DNA of 64,000 nucleotides, from contig JAAUZX010000002.1 of assembly GCA_014804365.1 (NCBI GenBank), positions 1-64,000 on the forward strand. Direction: 5' to 3'. Within the stretch, counting starts at the first letter, position 1. Every line of letters begins with the position of its first letter. The translations under genes were made by a program, and so were the position numbers. The notes beneath the pieces are model-generated. The model was not told the origin of the DNA. It saw only the letters and a list, made by a program, of their open reading frames with translations, and did no database searches. Shown here piece by piece: positions 10,100 through 18,038 of the stretch. The stretch comes from Lachnospiraceae bacterium. GTDB taxonomy: Bacteria > Bacillota > Clostridia > Lachnospirales > Lachnospiraceae.

Positions 10100-10651
10100 A
10101 TGGCAAGAAAAGAGACGATCACAAAGGATGAAATATTAAATGCGGCATTTCAGATGACCAGACAGAATGGCTTTTCGCAGGTGAGCGCCAGAACACTGGC
10201 GGCCAAGGCAGGCTGTTCCACGCAGCCGATTTTCCGGGTGTACAAGAATATGGAAGAACTGGGTGAGGATTTGTACAATAAGGCGATCAGTTTTTTTAAT
10301 GATTACTACGACAAATTTCCGAAAACGAGTGATACGCCTTTTGTTAATATGGGACTGGCCTATATCCGGTTTGCGCAGGAAGAACAACAGCTTTTCAAGC
10401 TCTTGTTTATGTCGGAGGACCGGCACGGGAAGAGTCTGTATGACCTTTTAAACGGTGAGAACGCAACGGTGGTCAGGGAAATCAACAATGCCAAGTTCTA
10501 CGGCTGCAAGGATCCCAGCGGAATGTTTATGAGAATGTGGATATTCATTCACGGATCGGCATGTATGTCACTTACCGGCGACTATGATTTGCAGGAAGAA
10601 GATACGATTAAACTGCTGGAGGAATCCTATAAAGCATTTCTGAACGTATAG
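10100..10651 (+). CDS. TetR/AcrR-family transcriptional regulator
   Basis: This 183-residue protein is a TetR-type repressor. Residues about 5-55 form the helix-turn-helix domain (DEILNAAFQMTRQNGFSQVSARTLAAKAGCSTQPIFRVYKNMEEL); the rest is an all-helical ligand-binding and dimerisation domain with no recognisable ligand signature. ATG 10100 was chosen because GAGAGAGGG lies about eight bases upstream; the longer ORF-track version starts at the edge of the predicted transcript. A palindrome over its promoter suggests autoregulation. No adjacent transporter shares the transcript, so the regulated target is not evident. The RpiR-type regulator gene follows after 116 bp. Confidence 0.85.
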   Translation: MARKETITKDEILNAAFQMTRQNGFSQVSARTLAAKAGCSTQPIFRVYKNMEELGEDLYNKAISFFNDYYDKFPKTSDTPFVNMGLAYIRFAQEEQQLFKLLFMSEDRHGKSLYDLLNGENATVVREINNAKFYGCKDPSGMFMRMWIFIHGSACMSLTGDYDLQEEDTIKLLEESYKAFLNV

Positions 10652-10767
10652 TAACATGCTGTCAAATATTCGGATCGGGCGTTGACGGCAGATATCGGAA
10701 TGACAGACCGGCATAGAAATGAAACAATAACGGCACAGCAGATGAGAAGGGTATATTGCGATAGAAG

Positions 10768-11697
10768 ATGGTGATACAGAATCGTTATGATGTTATAACA
10801 AGGATCAATGAGCATTACGGCAAAATGAGTAAGGGTCAGAAGGCAATCTCCGCCTTTATTTATGATCATTATGATCAGGCGGTGTTTATGACCGCCGCCA
10901 AGCTGGGAGAGACGGTAGGTGTCAGTGAGTCCACCGTTGTTCGTTACGCAATGTTCATCGGCTATAACGGTTATCCGGAATTCCAGCGCGATCTGGAGGA
11001 CTGGGTACAGAATAAGATCAATTCCGTCCAGAAGATCGGTGCCAAGTACGGGAAGAGCACGCAGTCGGAAATATTGACTTCGGTTTTGGAGGCGGACATA
11101 GAGAAACTGCAGGATACGATACACAGTCTTGACCCGGTGGCTTTCGAAACGGCGGTGGATATCATACTGGAGGCGAAAAACGTCTATGTGATGGGTGTAA
11201 GAAGCTGTGAACCATTGGCGGATTTTCTGCACTTCTATCTGAATATGATTCGCGGCAATGTGATCCTGCTTAAGACTACAAGTGTGTCGGAGACCTTTGA
11301 GCAGATGATCCGTATTGATGAGCAGGATGCCATGATCGGCATCAGCTTTCCCAGATATTCCATGCGTACCTTAAAGGCGATGGAGTTTGCCAACGACAGG
11401 AATGCTAAGGTGATCACGGTCACTGATTCGGTGCATTCACCGATGAATCTGTATTCCTCTTGTAACCTTCTTGCCAGAAGTGACATGGTCTCCATAGTGG
11501 ATTCGCTGGTGGCGCCTCTTAGCGTGATTAATGCCCTTGTGGTAGCCATGTGTCTGAAACGGCCGGAAGAAGTAAAGACTAATCTGAAGAATCTGGAAGA
11601 GGCATGGAACAATTATCAGGTATATCTGAATGATGAGATCAATTTCATTGACGAGGAGCCGATGTTGAATTACTCTTTGAGGAAAAAAGAAGATTAA
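10768..11697 (+). CDS. MurR/RpiR-family regulator (HTH plus SIS domain)
   Basis: This is a sugar-phosphate-responsive regulator. Residues 1-80 are the HTH_6 domain (KMSKGQKAISAFIYDHYDQAVFMTAAKLGETVGVSESTVVRYAMFIGYNGYPEFQRDL). Residues about 120-260 are a SIS (sugar isomerase) domain, including NVYVMGVRSCEPLADFLHFYL and IGISFPRYSMRTL, which binds phosphosugars in this family. The C-terminal about 40 residues form a charged tail. The start is uncertain: ATG 10768 has only a weak AGAAG directly before it and a GAGAAGGG about 17 bases away, and GTG 10771 is an alternative. The next gene is an oxidoreductase 40 bp downstream, not a sugar transport operon, so the regulon is probably elsewhere. Confidence 0.85.
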   Translation: MVIQNRYDVITRINEHYGKMSKGQKAISAFIYDHYDQAVFMTAAKLGETVGVSESTVVRYAMFIGYNGYPEFQRDLEDWVQNKINSVQKIGAKYGKSTQSEILTSVLEADIEKLQDTIHSLDPVAFETAVDIILEAKNVYVMGVRSCEPLADFLHFYLNMIRGNVILLKTTSVSETFEQMIRIDEQDAMIGISFPRYSMRTLKAMEFANDRNAKVITVTDSVHSPMNLYSSCNLLARSDMVSIVDSLVAPLSVINALVVAMCLKRPEEVKTNLKNLEEAWNNYQVYLNDEINFIDEEPMLNYSLRKKED

Positions 11698-11737
11698 AGA
11701 GCTTAGGACAAGCCGAAAAATGCAGAATGGATGAAAG

Positions 11738-12994
11738 ATGAGCAGTGTGATTGTAATAGGCGGCGGCGCGGCCGGAATGATGGCAGCGTACGCCGCCGCA
11801 GAGTGCGGGCACAAAGTCCTGCTGATCGAAAAAAATGAGAAGTTGGGGAAGAAGCTATTCATCACAGGTAAGGGACGCTGTAATGTGACCAATGCATGTG
11901 AGACGGACAAGCTGTTCGAAAATATAGTGAGCAACCCCAAGTTTTTATATAGCGCTTTCTATGATTTTGATAATAGGCAGATGATGGATCTGATTGAGAA
12001 AGCGGGCTGTCCGCTTAAGGTTGAGCGGGGAGAGCGGGTTTTCCCGGTATCGGATCACTCATCCGATGTCATAGCCGCCTTGGAGCGTCTTATGCGGCGA
12101 AAAGGTGTCGAAGTACGTCTTCATACCGCAGTTAGAGAAGTTCTGGCCGAAGATGGAAAAATAATGGGTGTATTACTGGCAGACGGCAGGAAGATGGCGG
12201 CTGATGCGGTAATACTTGCCACAGGCGGATTGTCTTACCCGACCACAGGAGCCACAGGAGACGGATATCGAATGGCAGGACAGCTTGGTCATACGCAGAA
12301 AGAATGTACGCCGGCGCTGGTGCCTATGGAAATTAAGGAGCCGTGGTGCAGTCAGCTTCAGGGACTGTCGCTTAAGAATGTTACGCTGACAATGGAATGT
12401 GGTAAGAAGAAGGTCTGGCAGGGATTCGGAGAGATGCTGTTTACCCATTTCGGAATCAGCGGGCCGCTTGTCCTGTCTGCCAGCAGTTATTATAATAAGT
12501 GTAAGGATAAGGATGCTGTTACGGTCACGATTGACTTGAAGCCGGCGCTTACGGCGGAACAGTTAGATAAAAGGATCTTGCGGGAATTTGAACAGAATCC
12601 GAACAAACAGTTGAAGAATGTGATAGGAAGCCTGTATCCTTCCAAACTGACACCGGTCATGATCGACTTGTCGGGGATCGGCGGGGAGAAGAAAATCCAT
12701 GAGATCACGAGGCAGGAGCGGGAACGGCTTACAGCGGTCACAAAGGGTCTTATGATGCACGTGAGCGGGCTTCGGGATTACACGGAAGCGATCATCACAC
12801 AGGGCGGTATCAAAGTTAAAGAAGTGAATCCTTCCACGATGGAATCCAAGCTGGTGAAAGGATTGTATTTTGCAGGGGAGCTGCTTGATCTGGATGCGGT
12901 CACCGGCGGATTTAATCTGCAGATTGCATGGTCCACGGGACATCTGGCAGGGAGCAGTATACCGGATATTTGCGAAGGCCGGACAGACGAATGA
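11738..12994 (+). CDS. BaiN/HI0933-family FAD-dependent oxidoreductase
   Basis: This 418-residue flavoprotein belongs to the HI0933/YhiN family, some members of which (BaiN) have been assigned a role in bile-acid dehydroxylation in Clostridium scindens. The Rossmann FAD site is at the N terminus (VIVIGGGAAGMMAAYAAAECGHKVLLIEKN). The family motif KLFITGKGRCNVTN follows near residue 45, then ATGGLSYPTTGATGDGY near residue 160, and the C-terminal FAD-contact segment GLYFAGELLDLDAVTGGFNLQIAWSTG near residue 375. Most members are uncharacterised housekeeping flavoproteins and are often found next to cmk and ispH in Clostridia, as here. A bile-acid role should therefore not be assumed. The start codon has only a weak upstream site. 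Confidence 0.85.
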   Translation: MSSVIVIGGGAAGMMAAYAAAECGHKVLLIEKNEKLGKKLFITGKGRCNVTNACETDKLFENIVSNPKFLYSAFYDFDNRQMMDLIEKAGCPLKVERGERVFPVSDHSSDVIAALERLMRRKGVEVRLHTAVREVLAEDGKIMGVLLADGRKMAADAVILATGGLSYPTTGATGDGYRMAGQLGHTQKECTPALVPMEIKEPWCSQLQGLSLKNVTLTMECGKKKVWQGFGEMLFTHFGISGPLVLSASSYYNKCKDKDAVTVTIDLKPALTAEQLDKRILREFEQNPNKQLKNVIGSLYPSKLTPVMIDLSGIGGEKKIHEITRQERERLTAVTKGLMMHVSGLRDYTEAIITQGGIKVKEVNPSTMESKLVKGLYFAGELLDLDAVTGGFNLQIAWSTGHLAGSSIPDICEGRTDE

Positions 12995-13081
12995 GATATT
13001 GATGAGAGAAGAAGGAATAATAACCGCAGCATTATGGAGAGAAGCGGAATACATAGAACAAAGAAAGACGAGGAACAAGGT

Positions 13082-13741
13082 ATGAGTGTTAATATTGCCA
13101 TTGATGGGCCTGCCGGTGCAGGAAAGAGTACGATCGCGAAGAAAATCGCGAAGAAGCTGGGATACATATATGTAGATACGGGTGCCATGTATCGCGCTAT
13201 GGCATTATATCTGCTCAGAGAACATATAGCGCCGTCGGACACGGACGGGATCAATGAGAAGTGCGCGGAGGCGGACATATCCATCGGATATGAAAATGGG
13301 GAGCAGATCGTATATTTAAACGGCGAGAATGTGAACGGACTGATCAGAACGGAAGAAGTGGGGAATATGGCATCTGTCAGCAGTCCCAACCCCAATGTCC
13401 GCAAGAAAATGGTGGAGCTGCAGCATAAACTGGCAGCCAGCAAGGATGTAGTGATGGACGGCAGGGATATCGGCACATGTGTGCTGCCTCATGCGCAGGT
13501 GAAAGTCTATCTGACAGCCGACAGCAGGGTGCGGGCCGAAAGACGTTATAAAGAATTGGCGGATAAAGGGATTGCCAGTGATCTGGATACGATCGAGAAG
13601 GATATTATAGAGCGGGATCATCAGGATATGACCAGAGAGCTTTCTCCGCTCAGGCAGGCGGAGGATGCCACGCTGATAGATTCATCATATATGACCATTG
13701 ATGAGGTAGTGGAAGCTGTGATTGCACTGGTTTCCGATTAG
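13082..13741 (+). CDS. cmk: Cytidylate kinase
   Basis: This 219-residue enzyme phosphorylates CMP and dCMP to the diphosphates in pyrimidine salvage. The P-loop GPAGAGKST is at residues 9-17, the CMP-binding segment DTGAMYRAM near 34, DGRDIGTCVLPHAQVKVYLTA near 127, and the lid arginines RAERRY near 155. The length fits the family. The start follows AGGA by seven bases; the longer ORF-track N terminus (MERSGIHRTKKDEEQG) is not conserved family sequence. It lies at the head of cmk-ispH-rpsA, a typical clostridial cluster. Confidence 0.95.
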   Translation: MSVNIAIDGPAGAGKSTIAKKIAKKLGYIYVDTGAMYRAMALYLLREHIAPSDTDGINEKCAEADISIGYENGEQIVYLNGENVNGLIRTEEVGNMASVSSPNPNVRKKMVELQHKLAASKDVVMDGRDIGTCVLPHAQVKVYLTADSRVRAERRYKELADKGIASDLDTIEKDIIERDHQDMTRELSPLRQAEDATLIDSSYMTIDEVVEAVIALVSD

Positions 13742-13838
13742 TGCGCTAAAGTTTGTGGCGGTGGTATGCGGTTTATGATATGCATGTGGCAGATGGAGAG
13801 AGAACAGAAAAGTAAGCAAAAGACAGAAAGGTTCAATT

Positions 13839-14687
13839 ATGGAAGTGATTTTGGCAGAGCATGCGGGATTCTGCTTCGGGGTTAAGAGAGCAGTAGAGCA
13901 AGTATATGAACAGGTCGATACAGGCAAACCGATTTATACATATGGTCCCATCATCCACAATGAAGAAGTGGTAAAAGATTTAGAGAAAAAAGGCGTGCAT
14001 GTGATCGAATCGGAAGAACAGCTTGCAGGGATTACAGAAGGAACCGTAGTGATACGAGCCCACGGCGTGCCGCAAAAGGTCTGTGAGATGATAGAAGAGC
14101 AGGGCATGGAGTGCGTGGATGCTACATGTCCTTTTGTGAAACGCATTCATAATATTGTAGACACAGAGAGCAGAGCCGGCAAAAAAATCGTGATTATCGG
14201 CAATGCCGGACATCCGGAAGTAGAAGGAATCATGAGCTGGTCGAAGGACCCGGCAACGGTCATTGAATCGCTTGAAGAGGCACAAAAATATGTCTGCGGG
14301 CAGGGCGAGGAAATCTGTATTGTTTCCCAGACGACATTTAACTACAATAAATTTCAAGATATGGTTGAAATTTTCATGGAAAAAGGGTACAATGTTAGTG
14401 TTGTGAATACTATATGTAACGCTACGGAAGTGCGACAGACAGAGGCTAGAGAGATAGCCGCTGAGGTCGACGTTATGATAGTAATAGGTGGTAAGCATAG
14501 TTCTAATACACGGAAGCTATATGAGATCTGTATGCAGGAGTGTCCAAACACGTATTTTATACAGACACTTGACGACTTGCATTTGGATTTACCTAAATCT
14601 GTCCGACTGGTGGGTATTACAGCAGGGGCGTCTACCCCAAACAATATTATCGAGGAGGTTCAAAATTATGTCAGAATTAACTTTTGA
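13839..14687 (+). CDS. ispH: 4-hydroxy-3-methylbut-2-enyl diphosphate reductase
   Basis: IspH (LytB) carries out the last step of the MEP isoprenoid pathway, making IPP and DMAPP with an iron-sulfur cluster. The cluster cysteines are visible in AGFCFGVKRAV (near residue 12), VDATCPFVKR (near 96) and NTICNATEVRQ (near 190). RAHGVP, TTFNYNKF and GGKHSSNTRKL supply substrate-binding residues. The 282-residue chain is complete. Its last 20 bases overlap the start of rpsA in a different frame. In several Clostridia the two proteins are one fused polypeptide, so this is a split but overlapping version. Confidence 0.95.
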   Translation: MEVILAEHAGFCFGVKRAVEQVYEQVDTGKPIYTYGPIIHNEEVVKDLEKKGVHVIESEEQLAGITEGTVVIRAHGVPQKVCEMIEEQGMECVDATCPFVKRIHNIVDTESRAGKKIVIIGNAGHPEVEGIMSWSKDPATVIESLEEAQKYVCGQGEEICIVSQTTFNYNKFQDMVEIFMEKGYNVSVVNTICNATEVRQTEAREIAAEVDVMIVIGGKHSSNTRKLYEICMQECPNTYFIQTLDDLHLDLPKSVRLVGITAGASTPNNIIEEVQNYVRINF

Positions 14688-15825
14688 ACAAATGTTAGAA
14701 GAATCATTAAAGACAATACACACAGGAGAGGTTGTTGAAGGTACCGTTATTGATGTAAAGCCGGAAGAGATCATTCTCAACATCGGATATAAATCAGATG
14801 GTGTTCTCACCAGAAACGAATATACAAACGAACCTAATGTTGATTTGACAACCATCGCTAAGCCCGGGGATACCATGGAAGTTAAGGTGCTCAAGGTAAA
14901 TGACGGTGAGGGACAAGTTCTCCTTACCTACAAGCGTCTTGCCGCTGACAGAGGCAATAAGCGGATTGAAGAAGCATATAATAACAATGAAGTATTAAAG
15001 GCGAAGGTAACACAGGTGCTTGACGGAGGCTTAAGCGTTGTCGTGGAGGAAGTGAGAATCTTTATTCCGGCAAGCCTTGTATCCGATACTTATGAAAAAG
15101 ACCTGACCAAATATGCGGGACAGGAAATTGAGTTTGTGATCAGTGAGTATAATCCGAAGAGAAGAAGATATATCGGTGACAGAAAGCAGTTGATCATGGC
15201 TGAGAAGGCCGAATTGCAGAAGAAGCTGTTCGAGACGATCAAGGCGGGCGATACCGTGGAAGGCACAGTGAAGAACGTGACAGATTTCGGTGCATTTATT
15301 GATCTGGGCGGATGTGACGGACTGCTTCATATCTCCGAGATGTCATGGGGCAGAGTGGAGAATCCGAAGAAAGTATTTAAAGTCGGCGATGTTGTGAAAG
15401 TGCTGATTAAGGAAATCTCCGGCACGAAGATCGCGCTCAGCCTTAAGTTTGAAGATCAGAATCCGTGGAAAGGTGCCGCTGATAAATATGCGGTGGGTAA
15501 TGTTGTAACCGGTAAGGTTGCACGTATGACGGATTTTGGTGCATTTATTGAATTAGAAGCCGGTATCGACGCACTGCTGCATGTATCTCAGATTTCCAAG
15601 GAACACATTGAGAAACCTTCTGATGTGTTAAAGACAGGAGAAGAGGTAACAGCGAAAGTAGTTGATTTCAATGAGGAAGATAAGAAGATCAGCTTAAGCA
15701 TCAAGGCAATGCTTGCACCTGAACCTGATGAGAATAAGGCTGAGGATGATAACGCAGATGTTGTTTCCGTAGATATTGACGCAGTGATTTCCGGTGAAAA
15801 TGCTGATGAAGAGACAGAGGCATAG
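14668..15825 (+). CDS. rpsA: 30S ribosomal protein S1 homologue (four S1 domains)
   Basis: This 385-residue protein has four OB-fold S1 RNA-binding domains at about residues 17-85, 103-170, 188-258 and 273-342. The third and fourth carry the canonical VTDFGAFIDLGGCDGLLHISEM and MTDFGAFIELEAGIDALLHVSQI strands; the first two are more divergent, as in four-domain Firmicute S1 proteins. The tail after residue 350 is acidic. It probably binds mRNA at the ribosome. The start at 14668 has GAGGAGG nine bases upstream, still inside ispH; the ORF-track start at 14488 reads through ispH out of frame and is a shadow extension. Translation is likely coupled to ispH. Confidence 0.9.
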   Translation: MSELTFEQMLEESLKTIHTGEVVEGTVIDVKPEEIILNIGYKSDGVLTRNEYTNEPNVDLTTIAKPGDTMEVKVLKVNDGEGQVLLTYKRLAADRGNKRIEEAYNNNEVLKAKVTQVLDGGLSVVVEEVRIFIPASLVSDTYEKDLTKYAGQEIEFVISEYNPKRRRYIGDRKQLIMAEKAELQKKLFETIKAGDTVEGTVKNVTDFGAFIDLGGCDGLLHISEMSWGRVENPKKVFKVGDVVKVLIKEISGTKIALSLKFEDQNPWKGAADKYAVGNVVTGKVARMTDFGAFIELEAGIDALLHVSQISKEHIEKPSDVLKTGEEVTAKVVDFNEEDKKISLSIKAMLAPEPDENKAEDDNADVVSVDIDAVISGENADEETEA

Positions 15826-15861
15826 TATAAACTATAATATCATTAATAGGCGGTGGGGATT

Positions 15862-16641
15862 ATGGCATACGATTATGAGTATTTCAAAAAAGCAGTCTTT
15901 GATTTGACGAAAATTGATTTGAATGCTTATAAAGAGAAGCAGATGAAACGTCGAATCGATACGCTGATTGCAAAAAACAAGATTGTTGGTTATGACAAAT
16001 ATATAGCGTCTCTGAAAGCAGACCGCAATATGTTTGATGAGTTTGTAAACTATCTGACGATCAATGTGTCTGAATTTTATCGTAACGTGGATCAATGGAA
16101 ACTGTTGGATCAGGATATATTCCCCGATCTGATCAAGCGCTACGGAAATAATCTTAAAATTTGGAGTGCGGCGTGCTCTACGGGTGATGAGCCTTATTCT
16201 CTCGTAATGGCATTATCCAAGCATCTGCCGATGAATCAGATCAAGATTTACGCAACGGACTTAGATAAGCAGGTTATTGCGAAGGCTAAGGCCGGATTAT
16301 ACTCTGAGAAGAGCGTGATTGGTGTTCCGGCTGATTTGAAGAAGAAGTTCTTCACGAAGATCGGACCGTCTTATCAGATTTCCGATGAGGTGAAGTCCAG
16401 AGTAGAGTTTAAAGAGCATAATCTGTTGAAAGATACATATCCAACTGACTATCATCTGATTGTTTGCCGTAACGTGTTAATTTATTTTACGGAGGAAGCT
16501 AAGGATGAAGTCTTCCGTAAGTTCCAGAAGAGTCTTAAGCCGGGAGGATATCTGTTTATCGGGAGCACCGAGCAGATTATTAACCATAAGGATGTCGGCT
16601 TCGACAGAAAGAATTCTTTCTTCTATCAGAAACCAATGTAA
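15862..16641 (+). CDS. CheR-type chemotaxis protein methyltransferase
   Basis: This 259-residue SAM-dependent methyltransferase methylates glutamates of chemoreceptors. A short N-terminal helical domain (residues 1-75) precedes the SAM domain with WSAACSTGDEPYSLVMAL (motif I), IYATDLDKQVIAKA and LIVCRNVLIYF. The GDEPYS sequence is the diagnostic CheR signature. The start ATG 15862 follows GGTGGGG; the GTG at 15853 lies within that site. No other che genes adjoin it; a chemoreceptor gene occurs 30 kb downstream in the same window. A terminator follows. Confidence 0.9.
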   Translation: MAYDYEYFKKAVFDLTKIDLNAYKEKQMKRRIDTLIAKNKIVGYDKYIASLKADRNMFDEFVNYLTINVSEFYRNVDQWKLLDQDIFPDLIKRYGNNLKIWSAACSTGDEPYSLVMALSKHLPMNQIKIYATDLDKQVIAKAKAGLYSEKSVIGVPADLKKKFFTKIGPSYQISDEVKSRVEFKEHNLLKDTYPTDYHLIVCRNVLIYFTEEAKDEVFRKFQKSLKPGGYLFIGSTEQIINHKDVGFDRKNSFFYQKPM

Positions 16642-16649
16642 GAAATTTA

Positions 16650-16682
16650 AAGGGACGCTTCCAGTGAAGTGTCCCTTATTTT
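16650..16682 (+). terminator. Terminator between cheR and the convergent YprB-like gene
   Basis: AAGGGACGCTTC pairs with GAAGTGTCCCTT (one G-T pair) around a CAGT loop, followed by ATTTT. The T tract is short. Confidence 0.65.
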
Positions 16683-16725
16683 CGAGTTCGCGAAGCGAAG
16701 CTCGCAATCGAACGAAGTTCGATTT
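16683..16725 (+). repeat. Composite GAA-loop mini-hairpin repeat, copy 1
   Basis: Two adjacent short palindromes are present: CGAGTTCGCGAAGCGAAGCTCG (16683-16704, apex GCGAAGC) and AATCGAAC-GAA-GTTCGATT (16707-16725). The same two-part order recurs at 59049-59090, and the first part recurs inverted at 23062-23083. The repeat abuts the stop codon of the minus-strand gene. Confidence 0.75.
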
Positions 16726-16726
16726 A

Positions 16727-17830
16727 TTAATAGGTCTTCGCCATCCTCCCGAGCAGATACTGCGCATAGCGGGAGAACAGTTTCCTGTCTGTTTTCATCT
16801 CATCAGTTAATTCAAAGAAAAGATCTTTGCTCTTATAATCCCGTTTGAAGAAAGGCTCCGTAAAGATATCCCATTGCGGCAGGTAGGTGGAGATTTTGCG
16901 TGTATAGCAGTTGGCGGCACAGGCCTGCACACGATGTTCCTTATCTACGAAAGAAGCAACAGACTTATGTAGCGCTACATCTTCTTCGGGAAGATAATAG
17001 TAGTCTTTATAATTTGAATAGAAATACTTCATTTCTTCTTCATAGACCGGCACCTTCAAGATACCTTCTGACAGTTCTCCGCTGAAATAGCAGCCGTTTG
17101 ACAGATTTGAGATCGTAAACGGAAGCGGTGTGGGAAGTTCCAGTTTCATCAGGAGCTCCTGCCTGTCGTGTCCGTGATAATCGACATAACGGTTTGACTG
17201 TACTTTCTTTGCCTTGACCGGAACGTTAAAAAGATCGTAGAAAGCGAGCAGCGGCAGAATCTGCAGCATACCCTTCATATCATCACTGTTATGGAGCAGG
17301 AGAAGCTGATATATTTCTTCCGAAGGATTTTTCACATATTCATGATATAATCCGATCAATTCACCGCCGTTGTATACATCTTCCCGGTCAATGCCCATCA
17401 GTTCCTCCAGCGTTTTCTGCTTACAGTTAGGCGTATGCAGGAAGAATTTGTAAGGTGAGATCCTTTTATAGAGATCGATACCTTCAAAATTGTCAAAATT
17501 ATATGACAACTGCTGTATTTCACATTTTTGCAGAAGATAGGGCAGATCAAAATTATTACCGTTAAAATGAATCAAATGTGTGTAATCTGCGGCAAAAGAA
17601 AAGAAATCTGTAAGAAGTGCCCGTTCTTCATCGTAATTTTTCGCAAACCACTGCTTGATATGCCAGCAGCCGTCGTAATTGTAAGCGGCACCGATCATAT
17701 AAAGAGAGGAACTTTTGGCGGTAAATCCTGTCGTTTCGATGTCGATAAACAGCAGTTTATCAAGCGGTGCGATTCGCTCTAATGGGTATTGTATGGTAAA
17801 GTTTTCTAAGGTTTGGTTAATTGTCCGCAT
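16727..17830 (-). CDS. YprB-like RNase H-fold (DnaQ-type) exonuclease-domain protein
   Basis: This 367-residue protein has an N-terminal RNase_H_2 / YprB domain, a DnaQ-like nuclease fold. The acidic motifs are visible: LLFIDIETTGF (residues 27-37), HFNGNNFDLPYL (near 93) and LLLHNSDDMKGML (near 183). The segment after residue 215 is a less conserved extension with aromatic-rich strands. YprB-type proteins are uncharacterised 3'-5' exonuclease candidates. The start has AGGAGA seven bases upstream on the minus strand. It is convergent with cheR and divergent from the rnf operon. Confidence 0.8.
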   Translation of the reverse strand: MRTINQTLENFTIQYPLERIAPLDKLLFIDIETTGFTAKSSSLYMIGAAYNYDGCWHIKQWFAKNYDEERALLTDFFSFAADYTHLIHFNGNNFDLPYLLQKCEIQQLSYNFDNFEGIDLYKRISPYKFFLHTPNCKQKTLEELMGIDREDVYNGGELIGLYHEYVKNPSEEIYQLLLLHNSDDMKGMLQILPLLAFYDLFNVPVKAKKVQSNRYVDYHGHDRQELLMKLELPTPLPFTISNLSNGCYFSGELSEGILKVPVYEEEMKYFYSNYKDYYYLPEEDVALHKSVASFVDKEHRVQACAANCYTRKISTYLPQWDIFTEPFFKRDYKSKDLFFELTDEMKTDRKLFSRYAQYLLGRMAKTY

Positions 17831-18038
17831 AATGTTCTCCTACTGCAAATAACTTAGGTATATACTAACATATTTTTTGAAATAGCAGTAGTTTTTTTCG
17901 TCGAAAAATAGTATATTTATAAGTAGGTTGTGTCAGAAGAGAATTATTCCTGTATACAGTGCTGATTGGTGTGATATCGTAACTGATGGCTGACGGATAT
18001 AGGAATTGAACGATACCATAAGGAAAGAGGGGCGAAGA

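Noticed and set aside
11738-12994. Bile-acid-converting BaiN function
   Set aside because: The family is broad and no other bai genes are present, so only the family name is used.
12870-13085. 71-codon plus-strand ORF between the flavoprotein gene and cmk
   Set aside because: It overlaps the flavoprotein gene in another frame and has no recognisable content.
14488-14667. N-terminal extension of rpsA in the ORF track
   Set aside because: It runs out of frame through ispH, and the real start has GAGGAGG upstream.
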